Counted from the stretch's first letter, positions 52,001-59,464 are shown. The stretch is DNA of 64,000 nucleotides from Opisthorchis felineus (GCA_004794785.1 SJOL01005810.1:116793-180792); one strand, 5' to 3'. The notes: a model not told the origin generated them from the sequence alone. Program-made: numbers and translations.

Positions 52001-55000
52001 GCAAGAAATTCAGTATACGTTTGAAGAAAGGCTTATGACAATCTATCCTCTGCAAGGACTTAGAAAGTAATTCAAACTGTTTGCCTTTTGCGTGCACTTT
52101 TCCACAAATAGTGAATAATACTGCAGGGCACCACTAATTGAGCGAAGCTCATGAATGTACTTAGGTGATGGAGCTTTTGAACGTGGAGCAAGATGGCCGA
52201 CAAATGACCCAAATCCATTATCACTCACAACATAGTGTAAGTACTCAGCTGGATACAAAACAAGCACTTTTTAGGATTGATGGCGAGGAGACTGGACCTT
52301 ATCATGTTGTGCACCTCAGTAGCCTACTGAGGATATATTGGAGGATACCCATTCGGTATCCACAGAGCCTCCTACAAGGTTGGCCAGTGGAAAGAGGTTT
52401 GACAAACAGTTTATTGGCCCCCCAGGTGAGGATCTGGAACCTATCTGCAACCTATCCCTCAAAATTAGACTACTGTAGTGGTCGTACACCAACCACCGCT
52501 GCTTCATAGTCATGTTTTTGGTTGATCGTCCCCCTTTCTAGGTTTGGATGTCCTGCCAATATCTAGGCCCAAGTACAACCAGGGGTTGCTCAGACAAATG
52601 TACCTTCATGCCACATTGTCCATCGCGTGATGACGGCAGCCGGGTTGCCTTATTTGCTGCATACAGTTGGGGTGATAAACGAAAACATGCTACTGCTGGC
52701 GCCTCCCATCTTTCTTCATTATTCTCAACTCATCTCCAATACCATTCACTCTTCCAGTTGTATGCACTTCAGGCAGACACCCATGGAAATGAACAATCAC
52801 TCACATCTACCGCTCCGCCCTCATTAATCACATCTCGTTCGCCGGCTTTCGCTGCATCTTTTAATGTCCTAACCCCTGTGCAGGCTGGCCAGAAAGCTGC
52901 TCTTGTCCGCGTTCTTTTTACTTTATCGATAAACGTTTGCCGCATTTCTGAAGCCCGATTACAATATCCAGTACAATAATTAGGCTTACCTCATCCTCGC
53001 CATCTATACGCTATCGCCTGCGAACTTCAGCCGTCACAGCTGGCAGCGCCGGGAATGAAATGGTTCTCAGCTCCCGAGGCCTGGAGCATCAGCCACCTGG
53101 CTGGCCTGTGGAGATAGTGCATACGGACGAATGGAATGTAAACCTTAATCACCCGTCAGAAGAAGAAATGAAGTCTGAAATATCCGTACTGAAACATGTA
53201 AAGGCAAGAGGACTGGACAGTCTGTATCCAGCCCTGTTCAAATCAGGCGAAAAATCCTTGGTGACTTATCCAACAAAGCTCATTGGTGCAATATGGAGAG
53301 AACAGAATGGGGCATGTCGACTCATGTCGATTCATATCTTCAAAAAGAGTACGCGGATGCTGTGTGGAAACCACTGTGGCATCAGCCAGGTAGCTGTGGC
53401 ATCAAAGGTGCTCCCTTGTCTAATCTTTAAAAGGTTGACTCAACACAAGGAGAAACAGGTCTGTGAAAACCAAGCCGGGTTCCGTCCTGAAAGAGGATGC
53501 CTCGATCATTTCTTCACCATCCGACAGATTCTAGAACAGCGACATTGTTTGTAGCGCCAAAATTGATTGCCTTCCTTGCTGCCTTTGTCTCTGTGGACCG
53601 TCTGGCACAATGGCAGTGTCTGTGGAGCAAAGGTATCCCCCATAAATTCTCTCCTCTCCTTAAGGCGCTGTACGCCAGCTCACACGGACGTTTGAAAGTC
53701 TACAGGAAGCTCTCGCCTGAGTTCACAACATCAAGTGGTCAGGCAAGGCTGTCCTCTTCCTCCTTCTCTCTTCAACCTCGTCTTTGATACGATTTTGTTA
53801 GACTTACTCCCAGCCTCCGATGTCTGTGGGGTCGAAGTGCTCCCAGGGCATCCGCTGACAGAAATCGGGTACACAGACGACATGGCTCTTCTTGGATATT
53901 ACTCCGTGGTAATGCAAACAGTATTAAATAATCTAAACAATTCTGTCTCAGGGTTTCGCATGCGCTTCATACCTGCAAAGTCTAAAGTGCTACTGCAAGA
54001 CTCGGTGGGTTCGAACCCTAACCTCACGTTTGCGGATAAGCCGATTGAGGTGGTGGGCAAATTTTTCTACCTGGACATCTATATCAGTCCCGGTGGTCTC
54101 GTAGAAAATGATATTTCCATCCGGATAGGGATGGCCAGAGCAGCTTTTGTGAACCTGCATCACCTGTGGCGTAGGCGTGACATCAGCTTATCCGTCAACG
54201 GTGGAGTTTACAATGCTGCCGTGCGCTCCATATTATTATACGGGTTGGAAGCCTGGCCGCCGTGCGCTGAAGACGTCAAAAGACTTTCAGTGTTTGAGCA
54301 TCAATGTCTTCGGAGCATTGCCAAAGTATGGAGGGAACACCAGATCAGTACGTCGAATGGTTTTCCAAAGATTTAATTCGCCCACAATAAATGAACTGAT
54401 CACACTCCATAAGTTATGCTGGCTTGGCTACGTGCACCGTATGCCAGTCGACCGGATCCTCGGAGGGCTCTTTTCATACAAACACGCGACGGGTAGGAAG
54501 GAGCCAACGGAGATCAAACAGTGACTTGGCCGCGAAGTATGGAAGACATTATCAGCAATCTCAGTTGCGCTGGTCATTGCCGTCTCCCTGAATGGGGACC
54601 CTGAGATGGTACACATCCATGGTTAGAGACATTGTCAGACATGGCCCAGTCGCGCGTGAAATGGCGCTCATGGATCCAAGTTGTTGCCTTCAATGAATAG
54701 CTCCCCTCCCAATCTCCCCAATTAAACGTCCACTGACAACGCTGTATTTACGCATCAATTATATCAGCTATCGCCTCCAATGCGCAGTTACCTACCCCAT
54801 CTCCCCAAATCATCGGTGAACGAAACTGTTGAAGCTAGAACCACTGTACGACAAGCACGCAGTTGTTACAGTTGATGATGTTACACCAGCTTAATTTATA
54901 CTTCGATGGGCAAACCTCCCCTTTAACCATGGAAAAGCTTACTTTTCGATGAATTCAGAAAAACCTGTTAGATGTTTCTTTAAAAGTTGTGTTGTCGGGA

Positions 55001-58000
55001 TACATAGAAATAGCAACCCCTATACTTGACGCTGCAAACTTGACATGTGTTGTTTCTGAGTGCACACATACTAGCGATTGGGTCTCAGAACGGGCGAGAT
55101 GGCTCAGTGGTTAGAGCGCGAATTTACTGACCGGGAGGTCCGACCTCTGCCTCTCGACTTCCCCTGTCTAGGCTTGGGCAACCTGGCAGTATCCCAGTCT
55201 TCATGCTTCCTTCAGGTGGCATGGCAGTTAGGCACCGAAAAGTTGCTACAGCTGAACGAGGACGGGCACTGCCACTTTTTCATGAAAGCCATCGTATCCC
55301 TTCGGGACCAATCCGTATTTCGGCTTGGCGCTCTTCATTAGTGAAGTTAATGAAGTTTGTTTGTGGAAGGTGACGCGCGATGGAACCAGCAAGCTCAGGA
55401 AATGGAGAACGCCGGTGCGATGGCTAATTCTCGGACGCTGCTCCAGTTAATCCGCAAAACAAAGTCTAGGACACTGTTTGTTGGTGAGTTAATCAGAGAC
55501 TTGGAAGGCCAATTTAAAAAAAAGCCAGTGTACAGATTTATGGGCAGAATATTTTCAACAACAGTTTAATTGGCCATCGGATTCTGTACCTGTCTTTCAT
55601 TCAACCGACTCAACTCAAGCCGTGGTCTGAGAGTTTTTTAAATGATGTGATACATTTGATGAAGTAGTAGCTTCTTTCTGCCCTCGGGCTGGTGGAACAG
55701 GTGAGCTTCTGCAAGAGAAGAGATTTTCTCGCTCCATGCTTCATGTTTCGGATCGTACCGAGCAATCCTCAGTGCCTAACACATAAATTAATGTCCCGGG
55801 GATTCAGTCTTTGAAGGTGCCGTCGCAAATAGCGCGACACCAGATTTAAAATTCAGTACGAAGTGTACGAATAAGTAACCATTTCCAAATCAAACCAGAA
55901 CCCTGAATTCAGGATTGGGGATCGAATAGTGGATTGAATTGTGCGAGTCTAGTATATCAAGTCTACTGTGACCACATACGATGTACGATCTTTCAGGATC
56001 AGCTGTCTGCAAAAACCCAGATTTCTTTTTAGTTATCAGGTGACACATGTACAAAACTTTAAATCGATCCAACAGTTACCTTTGGTTTGCATAGATTCTT
56101 CGATTTACTTACTAGAACTCATAACTACTTTGTGGTTATGGTAGAATAATTTGCTTGTTTTTGGACGCTTTTTATCTCGCGATTTATCTGCAACACTCCA
56201 AACTGACACAACAGCTGTTTCAGTTTCCACACATTCCTCTCTGTAATTAACGAAATGCATAAGTACCTCGTGGGAAAGGGGATGTGTGCATACCGATGTG
56301 TCCTTTGAACACAGAATACGTGTTGAAGGAAGTGGCTGTCTTTTACGTGTAATTCTTTAGCATATCCATATGAACACTTGGTCGATCTTTTTTTTGACAT
56401 TCGTGTATGAATTTATTTGTCGTGTTTCACTGTAGTTGCTCGTTAACTAACTTATTTCAGGAACATGTCTTTTTAGTAATAAGCCCTTGTTTGTAACTTA
56501 AGGTGGTGTTAACTGGAGACTCGGTTGGGTCTTTCAATTATGATATTGTTCAAGTGAATATGCTGCACCAAGATGCCTTCATGTTTCATTCGGTCGGTGT
56601 TCAAGACGTCGACGCATTTTCCCCATATAGAGTTACTCATAGGGTTGGTGTTCAACCTTATGAGTAGTGTCATATCGAGAACAATGATATGTTCACTATT
56701 ATCTATAAACTGGGTCGTGGGACCGTCTCGTGTGTGGTTGGATTTCTCCACTAGATTACCTCCCCTATGATACATTTCGTTCCCAACGAGCCGAATTTCG
56801 GGAAGCCGGTCTTTACATCACCACGATATAGACTAAAACATTAACGTTGACATACACGTTGGGATGCCACAATGTGGTTAGTGTTGTGTGCCTATTAGAC
56901 CCGATCACTTTTGTAAAAATTTTGAAGACAATGATTCATTTCTGATTGGGAATATTTAGGAAGCAGTACATAAATGTTGTGGGAACACCGTATTTCCGCT
57001 GGTGAACTAGTATTTAATTTGGCTCCTAATGGATGGCTGATGAACAACTGCACCACTGCTCTAGGTACCTCACTGGTTAAGGCATAAACCGGGAGGTCCG
57101 TGGTTCGAAACCAACCCGGGTACTTCGATTGCTCCTATATAGGCTTAGGAAACCTGGTAGTAACTCAGTCCTTGTGCTGCCTTCAGGTAGCATGGCAGGT
57201 ATACACCGAAACGGGGTTACAACTGCACCAATTGTACTGGTTTGGTCACCCCTGTTCGAAGTCCGTCCTTTTGGACGGGCTCTGTTTTATGTGAATTGAG
57301 GTGGATGAGAACTACAGATTGACGGGCTATGATATAGTTTAGAATTATCAAAGATCTGACTGAGTGTCGTAACTAACACATGAAGCTTAAAAGTGTGAGA
57401 GGCCACTAGTGCGCCAAGTCGATGTTTGGGACCTTCGTGTGATCGGTCCACAAAGCAGCCATATTCTTATATTCCCTTAATTGTCTGCACTTCGATTTGA
57501 TTCGTTTCCAACGCTTCGCTTTTCACCACTTTTTGTCCTGTTGTCGAATGGTCTTTACGCTTACAATTAATTCGTACATGGGATCGTTGATTGGAAATTC
57601 AAACTGATGCCAACAGAATTGTCCACTATACTTCTAGGATAAATTGCTTTTGTGAAAGCAGCTGAATATTCGTTCATCCTTTCAGTTCCCAGCTCCCATG
57701 CCACCCCGTGGATGCGCGAGGGCTGAGGTAATGCTATGTTGCTCAAGCCTAGACGGCAGTAGTCGAGATGCTGGCGTCCGGTTCATACCGCAACCCTCTG
57801 GTCAGTAAGTCCGCGTCTGAAGCACTGAGCTATCTCGAGCTCATGGCTTAATAATAAGGGTAAAAGATACCGTTGGCTTATCACAAACAGTGATTTTAAA
57901 CTATGAGCGACAGCTGACAGCAAGAGCGCGAACGAATTCACTTCAGAGGATTTTTTCACAGATGTCCAAAACAAGTACGGGAAGGGCCCATGGGATACCT

Positions 58001-59464
58001 ACCTTGCAAACAGCTAGCACTTACCTTTACATACTTCCCCTAAGTGTGCTCCCGCGTTAAACGCGATGTTGGTACCGTTTCAATGACGATATCTTTGAGT
58101 GTAATGTTCTCGGTGAAGGATTTGGGATGTATATCTTATGAGGAAGACACTGCAGTTTGTGTTGATTTGTGTCCTTGAACTAATTTAGCTACTGCGACTT
58201 GGCATTCAGTACACGACCCCCTTGACAGGATGCCCATGAAGGTTCCCAACACCCATCAGGCTATGCTGAAAAACATTTTCACATAGAACTCCAGACGCAC
58301 ATTATTTATAAGGCTACAAACATTTTGACGACATTTTTGCTCTCAACATATTTTAAGGCATTTTATTTGTGTACCTAAAAGCTTGGTTTTCATCAGAAGC
58401 ATTTGGGTTCAAAAAGTATGGCCGTTCTGGTTACTGTTTACCTTGCAGCTCGAACTCTCCTACTTGTTACTCTCGTGCAACCCATATGGATATTGCGGAC
58501 GAGTGTCCTTCAGCTAGTGATTTTGCCTTCTGACTTTATTTCTAGGTGTTTGTCTTCCTTTGAAACCGCTTTCGTTGCTCCTGGAATATATGCCTTTTGG
58601 AGATTTGACCACTTTTCTTAAACACTACGAACAGTCCAACGGTGACAGTCGGATCTTTCCGCAACATATGACCCCGACTCTTTTGAGTGCTATGAATGGT
58701 GAGGTCATCTCCCGTACTCATACTCGGGGTGAGATGACTCGCCCGACTTCAGCAGATCTGCGTTCCATGCACAAACAGACCTGGCTGCCTCCGATTAAAC
58801 TGACGTCCCTGAACCTTTTGGAAATGGCGTTGGATGCGTGCGACGCAATGGTCTACCTGAGTGATAATTATTATGTTCACAGGTATGCCTTTTTCCTTGT
58901 CATATTTTGTGCCGTGACTCTCGTGGCTGCAACGAACCTCCCTCTGCCTTTCATCGCTGTTAGCTGTTACTTCATCTTTGGTTGCGATCGTCAGTCATTT
59001 ATTTGCTTCAGAGAATACTGAACCAAGCTGGCTTTCCCACAATGTTTGGACGCAATACAAACATTTATTTTTGGTCCACGTGTGCAGCGTAGAACGTGAC
59101 TACCCCTATTCATCGCCGAGAGCCTAGGTTGTTGAATTTTGCTATGCATTTGTACGGAATTCGTTCTTGGTCCCAGTTACTTCCTAACATTTTTTTCTTC
59201 TTTAGAGATGTCGCCACTAGAAGCTTTTTGGTAGGAAACAAGATGGTCGTCAAACTTGCTGACTTCTCCATGTGTCGCCCAGTACAGCCTGGGGTCGACT
59301 ACGTTGCCGTTCAAGGCGTGTATTTGCCGGTCAAGTGGCTCCCCCTTGAGTCAATATTGGAAGGCTTATTCCAGGTGGACACAGACGTTTGGTCATTTGG
59401 CGTATTCCTGTGGGAATTGTTCACCTACGCTTCCGAGCCGTATCCAGACTTAAGTCACGAACAA
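21725..59464 (+). CDS. ror: ROR-family receptor tyrosine kinase, partial gene model (11 exons, join)
   Basis: The join is 21725-22009, 23354-23475, 27498-27606, 31864-32338, 33458-33816, 41224-41633, 44520-45550, 46851-47053, 48427-48573, 58546-58882 and 59206-59464. All introns are GT..AG, all phases match, and the join is 3,737 nt (2 nt plus 1,245 codons) without a stop. Domain order is Ig, Ig, Frizzled CRD, kringle, transmembrane helix, cytoplasmic linker, tyrosine kinase, which among known receptors is the ROR family; MuSK is the nearest alternative. RORs are plasma-membrane Wnt-5a-type receptors in the planar polarity/non-canonical Wnt pathway, and several have weak or absent kinase activity. 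The activation segment has the ROR-like DYxxVQ...LPVKW pattern. The signal peptide and 5' exons are not identified, and the end of the kinase lies past the window. Introns range from 323 bp to about 10 kb. I am very sure of the family, less sure that no small exon was missed. Confidence 0.9.
22010..23353 (+). other. ROR intron with GT microsatellite
   Basis: A GT run lies at 22161-22174. Nothing else was recognised. Confidence 0.5.
23354..23475 (+). CDS. ror: ROR exon: first half of second Ig-like domain
   Basis: The acceptor is CCCCTCGCAG and the donor is AAG|GTACTC, in phase 0. The exon continues the Asp codon split from the previous exon and encodes an N-glycosylation sequon (ENVTL) and the first Ig Cys in TFPCSFSG, then [11 protein letters not shown]. 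The core Trp expected about 12 residues after the Cys is absent. The intron that follows begins with a run of TA dinucleotides. Confidence 0.8.
23559..23582. repeat. TA microsatellite
   Basis: About eleven AT/TA units in a row, 85 bp after the donor of the second Ig exon. Confidence 0.9.
25376..25407. repeat. Perfect 13-bp inverted repeat (hairpin)
   Basis: AACACTACTCCTC at 25376-25388 is the exact reverse complement of GAGGAGTAGTGTT at 25395-25407; the loop is TTGCAG. A GTT-rich run follows. It could fold into a stable hairpin in either strand's transcript. Confidence 0.85.
25646..25840 (-). repeat. About 2.5 copies of a 69-bp tandem repeat
   Basis: On the minus strand the translated repeat reads VRLL..R...GxPNKIL......W twice in a row and then a partial third VRLL. 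The unit is about 23 codons, so the frame is kept between units. In DNA the shared blocks are AGTCTGACCCA and GTAGGAT.TT. It lies inside the second Ig intron, antisense to the gene. Confidence 0.6.
26930..26990 (-). repeat. tRNA-like head of a second SINE-like family, minus copy
   Basis: Minus-strand GGTAGATCAGTTGGTAGGGT looks like a tRNA D-arm and box A, followed by GTACTCGTCTGATAAACAGG resembling an anticodon arm; no intact box B follows. A similar head lies 220 bp downstream in the opposite orientation. Confidence 0.35.
27205..27282 (+). repeat. tRNA-like sequence, second SINE-like family, plus copy
   Basis: It has box A-like TAGCTCAGTTGACAGAGT and box B GGTTCGACTCC with tRNA-like spacing, but the anticodon stem does not pair well, so it is more likely a SINE head than a working tRNA gene. 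It lies in the ROR intron, 215 bp before an Ig exon. Confidence 0.45.
27498..27606 (+). CDS. ror: ROR exon: second half of second Ig-like domain
   Basis: The acceptor is CGTTTCAG and the donor is a strong C|GTAAGT. The exon starts in phase 0 and ends with one base of an Arg codon completed by the next exon. It carries the closing Ig Cys in [14 protein letters not shown], a typical Ig C-x-V-x-N-x-x-G turn, and a last strand AYITIRP. Together with the preceding exon the Cys-to-Cys distance is only about 36 residues and has no Trp, so the domain is short or a middle exon in the 4-kb intron was missed. Confidence 0.85.
27607..30998 (+). other. ROR intron, mostly unrecognised
   Basis: At 28095-28125 AAGCGAAACGTTCAG resembles the GAAAC side of the ribozyme region at 15316-15326, without a CTGATGA partner, so it may be a terminal scrap of another Penelope-like element. 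No exon was recognised. Confidence 0.35.
31011..31196 (-). mobile_element. tRNA-derived SINE, copy 3
   Basis: Minus-strand copy with box B GGTTCGAACCC and the family body. It is flanked by a 12-bp duplication GGGCTATA(A/C)TAA at 30999-31010 and 31197-31208. Confidence 0.88.
31864..32338 (+). CDS. ror: ROR exon: Frizzled-type cysteine-rich domain, first part
   Basis: The acceptor is GTTCTTTCTAG and the donor CG|GTTAGT. Key residues follow the ROR CRD pattern: CQPY at the domain start, then ICLSY, the pair [11 protein letters not shown] matching the ROR C-x(9)-C before the CxxxFPxC-like TLAYPRC, and PVC at the 3' end. An additional Cys precedes CQPY. The CRD is the Wnt-binding module. The segment between ICLSY and RCVDWAK is longer than in vertebrate ROR by eye. 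The last codon (Arg) is split with the next exon. Confidence 0.9.
32339..33457 (+). other. ROR intron splitting the CRD, nothing recognised
   Basis: A frame at 32765-33058 is open but shows no family features. Confidence 0.4.
33458..33816 (+). CDS. ror: ROR exon: Frizzled-type cysteine-rich domain, second part
   Basis: The acceptor is TTTACCTTCAG and the donor is A|GTAAGG. The exon completes the Arg codon and continues [15 protein letters not shown], matching the ROR pattern LCRDEC...LC. It ends with NDCTKLP, equivalent to the final CRD Cys and the Leu-Pro that follows. Between the LFC Cys and the last Cys lies an insertion of roughly 75 residues, including a Ser/Glu/Gln-rich helix-like stretch. 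About 30 linker residues lead to the kringle exon. Confidence 0.88.
33817..36070 (+). other. Start of the long CRD-kringle intron, nothing firm
   Basis: A C run followed by CA repeats lies at 35671-35690. The open frame at 35478-35951 shows no recognisable domain. Confidence 0.35.
36079..38240 (+). pseudogene. R2-like (restriction-enzyme-like endonuclease clade) retrotransposon remnant
   Basis: The first part, open from 36079 to 36417, carries two C2H2-like fingers of the R2/NeSL type: [18 protein letters not shown] (damaged) and [19 protein letters not shown]. Reverse transcriptase pieces follow across frames: [19 protein letters not shown] with [37 protein letters not shown], then a motif A region [11 protein letters not shown] in which the catalytic Asp position is His. 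The 3' piece 37873-38238 ([17 protein letters not shown]) fits the region after RT. Many stops. It lies in an intron, not in 28S rDNA. Confidence 0.7.
38241..39719 (+). other. Intron stretch between R2-like and RTE remnants, nothing recognised
   Basis: Short open frames only. Confidence 0.35.
39720..40770 (+). pseudogene. RTE-like retrotransposon, copy E (heavily decayed)
   Basis: A YVDD box in [15 protein letters not shown] at 39892-39903 is followed by [14 protein letters not shown], the standard RTE order after the catalytic box (xFAPSKCKVLLQD). Further C-terminal scraps, such as a tryptophan-rich tail, run to about 40770. It is full of stops. Confidence 0.65.
41224..41633 (+). CDS. ror: ROR exon: kringle domain and membrane-proximal stalk
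   Basis: The acceptor is CATTTCCCCAG and the donor is CAG|GTGGGA in phase 0. The exon encodes a kringle with six cysteines: [13 protein letters not shown] (first Cys and the hallmark GxxYRGT), SACLAWD (second), VCRNP (third), PFCLTL (fourth), and ALCTGIPQC (fifth and sixth). A Ser/Thr/Ala-rich stalk of about 35 residues follows. A kringle between a Frizzled CRD and a transmembrane helix is the ROR signature. It is separated from the CRD by a 7.4-kb intron with R2-like and RTE insertions. Confidence 0.92.
42127..42167 (-). ncRNA. Degenerate hammerhead-like module, minus copy
   Basis: On the minus strand: CCTAC, then TTCATGA where CTGATGA is expected (two substitutions), a 4-bp stem II GCCC...GGGC with loop AAGGAA, intact GAAA, the palindrome ACCGGT as minimal stem III, A at the cleavage position, and GTGAG able to pair with CCTAC. 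It is probably inactive because of the core changes. Confidence 0.45.
42345..42390 (+). ncRNA. Degenerate hammerhead-like module, plus copy
   Basis: CCTAC is followed by an intact CTGATGA (42353-42359), a weakened stem II GCCTCAAGAAGAGT, intact GAAA (42374-42377) and ACCGGT. G replaces the base at the cleavage position, which hammerheads do not tolerate. It is homologous to the inverted copy 190 bp upstream. Confidence 0.4.
44520..45550 (+). CDS. ror: ROR exon: transmembrane helix and extended cytoplasmic linker
   Basis: The acceptor is TTTTTATTTTCAG and the donor AA|GTGAGT. The 1,031-nt exon is open throughout. It begins with one hydrophobic helix of about 23 residues ([20 protein letters not shown]) followed by the stop-transfer WRTNR. 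Then come some 315 cytoplasmic residues before the kinase, against several tens in vertebrate ROR. Visible in this linker are a basic patch IKRRRKLRH, a cysteine cluster FQCILGC...DCLTCKRR, an acidic run GEDDEFEEN, a Ser run, and a compact C-x2-C-x7-C-x2-C-x2-C motif at 45258-45311. The linker ends in a segment that runs without gap into the N-lobe. I know of no named domain for it. Confidence 0.9.
45258..45311 (+). other. ror: Compact CxxC...CxxCxxC cluster in the ROR cytoplasmic linker
   Basis: Codons here read [18 protein letters not shown], a C-x2-C-x7-C-x2-C-x2-C arrangement. Its two ends resemble the start (CVNC) and end (CNAC) of a GATA zinc finger, but the span between them is about half the usual length and lacks the Trp. 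It may bind zinc. The spacing is seen; the function is inference. Confidence 0.5.
45777..45964 (+). mobile_element. tRNA-derived SINE, copy 4
   Basis: Diverged member: box B GATTCGAACCC and body CTGTCTCTAGGCTTTGGCAG, GGTGGAATGGCAGCTAGACA. Flanking duplication is not clear (ACCAAG / CACCAAG at best). It lies 226 bp after the transmembrane exon. Confidence 0.8.
46851..47053 (+). CDS. ror: ROR exon: kinase N-lobe start with degenerate Gly-rich loop
   Basis: The acceptor is TCTTATTTTGGTGCTCAG and the donor CAG|GTAGCG. The reading frame is fixed by the flanking exons: two bases from upstream plus G make Lys, and the terminal G plus AT of the next exon make Asp. The peptide [17 protein letters not shown] aligns with the ROR kinase start (x-ELGExAFGxxYxG), but only the FG of the GxGxFG loop remains. 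The rest (about 35 residues) replaces the usual short beta2-beta3 turn. I infer weak or no ATP binding. The assignment rests on position and the AFG anchor, so it is a little less certain than the other exons. Confidence 0.75.
47054..48426 (+). other. ROR intron within the kinase N-lobe, nothing recognised
   Basis: No repeat family member or exon was recognised. A minus-strand frame at 47350-47631 lacks family features. Confidence 0.4.
48427..48573 (+). CDS. ror: ROR exon: kinase beta3 and alphaC
   Basis: The acceptor is GTCTTCTAATTTCAAG and the donor is TTTTAG|GTGAGT. The exon encodes the beta3 VVIK motif with the ATP-anchoring Lys, the alphaC helix [11 protein letters not shown] with a Glu suited to the salt bridge, and [10 protein letters not shown], the standard alphaC-beta4 signature of receptor tyrosine kinases (xHxNIVxLLG). 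The last base forms a Gly codon with the next exon, which lies nearly 10 kb downstream. Confidence 0.92.
48574..49562 (+). other. First part of the 10-kb kinase intron, nothing recognised
   Basis: No feature could be supported before the SINE at 49563. Confidence 0.4.
49563..49744 (+). mobile_element. tRNA-derived SINE, copy 5 (least diverged)
   Basis: The head reads GCGAGATGGCTCAGTGGTTA with box B GGTTCGAACCC, and the body is near the family consensus. A possible imperfect duplication, ACTTTTCCAG before and ACCTTTCTAG shortly after, flanks it. Confidence 0.88.
50334..50496 (-). mobile_element. tRNA-derived SINE, copy 8 (diverged)
   Basis: Minus-strand copy: the body segment CCTGTCTAGGCTTGGACAAC and CAGTATCC are kept, with box B GTTCGAACCCC. 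The box A region, GAGATAGTTCATTGCTTAAG, is worn. Confidence 0.7.
50497..51839. other. Intron stretch, mostly unrecognised
   Basis: A minus-strand frame at 50996-51259 may continue the Gypsy-like remnant, but no motif proves it. Confidence 0.3.
51840..52290 (-). pseudogene. Gypsy-like LTR retrotransposon remnant (RT end and RNase H start)
   Basis: On the minus strand the frame gives [20 protein letters not shown], then [18 protein letters not shown], matching the RT-RNase H connection of Gypsy pol (LGxxI...P...K......P....LRSFLGxxxYYxxFV). Next FELLSKSLQ and, in a shifted frame, a MGAVLGLCQ segment equal to the RNase H GIGAVLxQ motif. Stops and shifts break it; no terminal repeats were found. 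Confidence 0.6.
52520..54880 (+). pseudogene. RTE-like non-LTR retrotransposon, copy B (with endonuclease start)
   Basis: The endonuclease start is visible at 52800-52980 as [20 protein letters not shown] and [11 protein letters not shown] (consensus N-V-R-T-L...Q-A-L...IDVCxxSETRxQ), then most of the endonuclease is deleted and RT follows: [59 protein letters not shown], a YTDD box at 53870-53881, [41 protein letters not shown] and RWLGHV-like [10 protein letters not shown]. The best open segment is 53735-54376. It is the best preserved copy here but still defective. Confidence 0.85.
55091..55260 (+). mobile_element. tRNA-derived SINE, copy 6, lacking box B
   Basis: The head and body are close to consensus, but after GGGAGGTCC the sequence jumps straight to GACCTCTGCC, removing about 12 bp that include the box B core GGTTCGAA. 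Internal Pol III promoter function is therefore probably lost. Confidence 0.85.
55340..55790 (+). pseudogene. RTE-like fragment F (endonuclease-RT linker)
   Basis: The frame reads [20 protein letters not shown], then [20 protein letters not shown], a linker conserved in trematode RTE-like copies (WWxxxAxxMExAxxxGNxRKLFxLIRxTG...VSExI). The frame is open at 55357-55569, then breaks. RT is absent. Confidence 0.6.
55791..57057. other. Intron stretch, nothing recognised
   Basis: The minus-strand frames at 56125-56400 and 56509-56775 show no family features. Confidence 0.35.
57058..57230 (+). mobile_element. tRNA-derived SINE, copy 7 (diverged)
   Basis: Box B reads GGTTCGAAACC; the body keeps GCTCCTATATAGGCTTAGG, AACCTGGTAGTA, and CACCGAAACGGGGTTACA. 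The head has lost several bases around the anticodon position. Confidence 0.75.
57686..57842 (-). mobile_element. tRNA-derived SINE, copy 9 (diverged)
   Basis: Minus-strand copy: GAGATAGCTCAGTGCTTCAG as box A region, box B decayed to GGTATGAACC, body with GTCTAGGCTTGAGCAAC and ATGCCACCC at the far end. Confidence 0.7.
57843..58545 (+). other. End of the 10-kb kinase intron, nothing recognised
   Basis: Only the pyrimidine-rich acceptor tract next to the kinase exon is recognisable. Confidence 0.4.
58546..58882 (+). CDS. ror: ROR exon: kinase hinge, alphaD, insert and alphaE
   Basis: The acceptor is CTTTATTTCTAG and the donor AG|GTATGC. The exon encodes [18 protein letters not shown], the hinge and alphaD motif (EYM..GDL..FL) of RTKs, and [19 protein letters not shown], the alphaE helix leading into the catalytic loop. 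Between them is a hydrophilic insert of about 55 residues, somewhat longer than in vertebrate ROR. The Arg of HRD is split with the next exon (AG+A). The intron after it is short, 323 bp. Confidence 0.92.
59206..59464 (+). CDS. ror: ROR exon: catalytic loop, activation segment and alphaF
   Basis: The acceptor is TTTTTTTCTTCTTTAG and the donor is CAA|GTGAGT in phase 0. The catalytic loop reads HRDVATRS: the Asp is kept but the Asn expected in HRDLAARN is Ser. The metal-binding DFG reads DFS in [10 protein letters not shown]. The activation segment has GVDYVAVQ and [10 protein letters not shown], matching the ROR pattern YxxVQxxxLPIRWxPPEx. [15 protein letters not shown] is a textbook alphaF. 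The remaining alphaG-alphaI exons, with the CW...RP motif, are not found before the window end. Confidence 0.93.

Noticed and set aside
21725..59464. Assigning the receptor to MuSK
   Set aside because: The activation segment pattern (DYxxVQ...LPVKW) and the CRD-kringle-TM order fit ROR better than MuSK.
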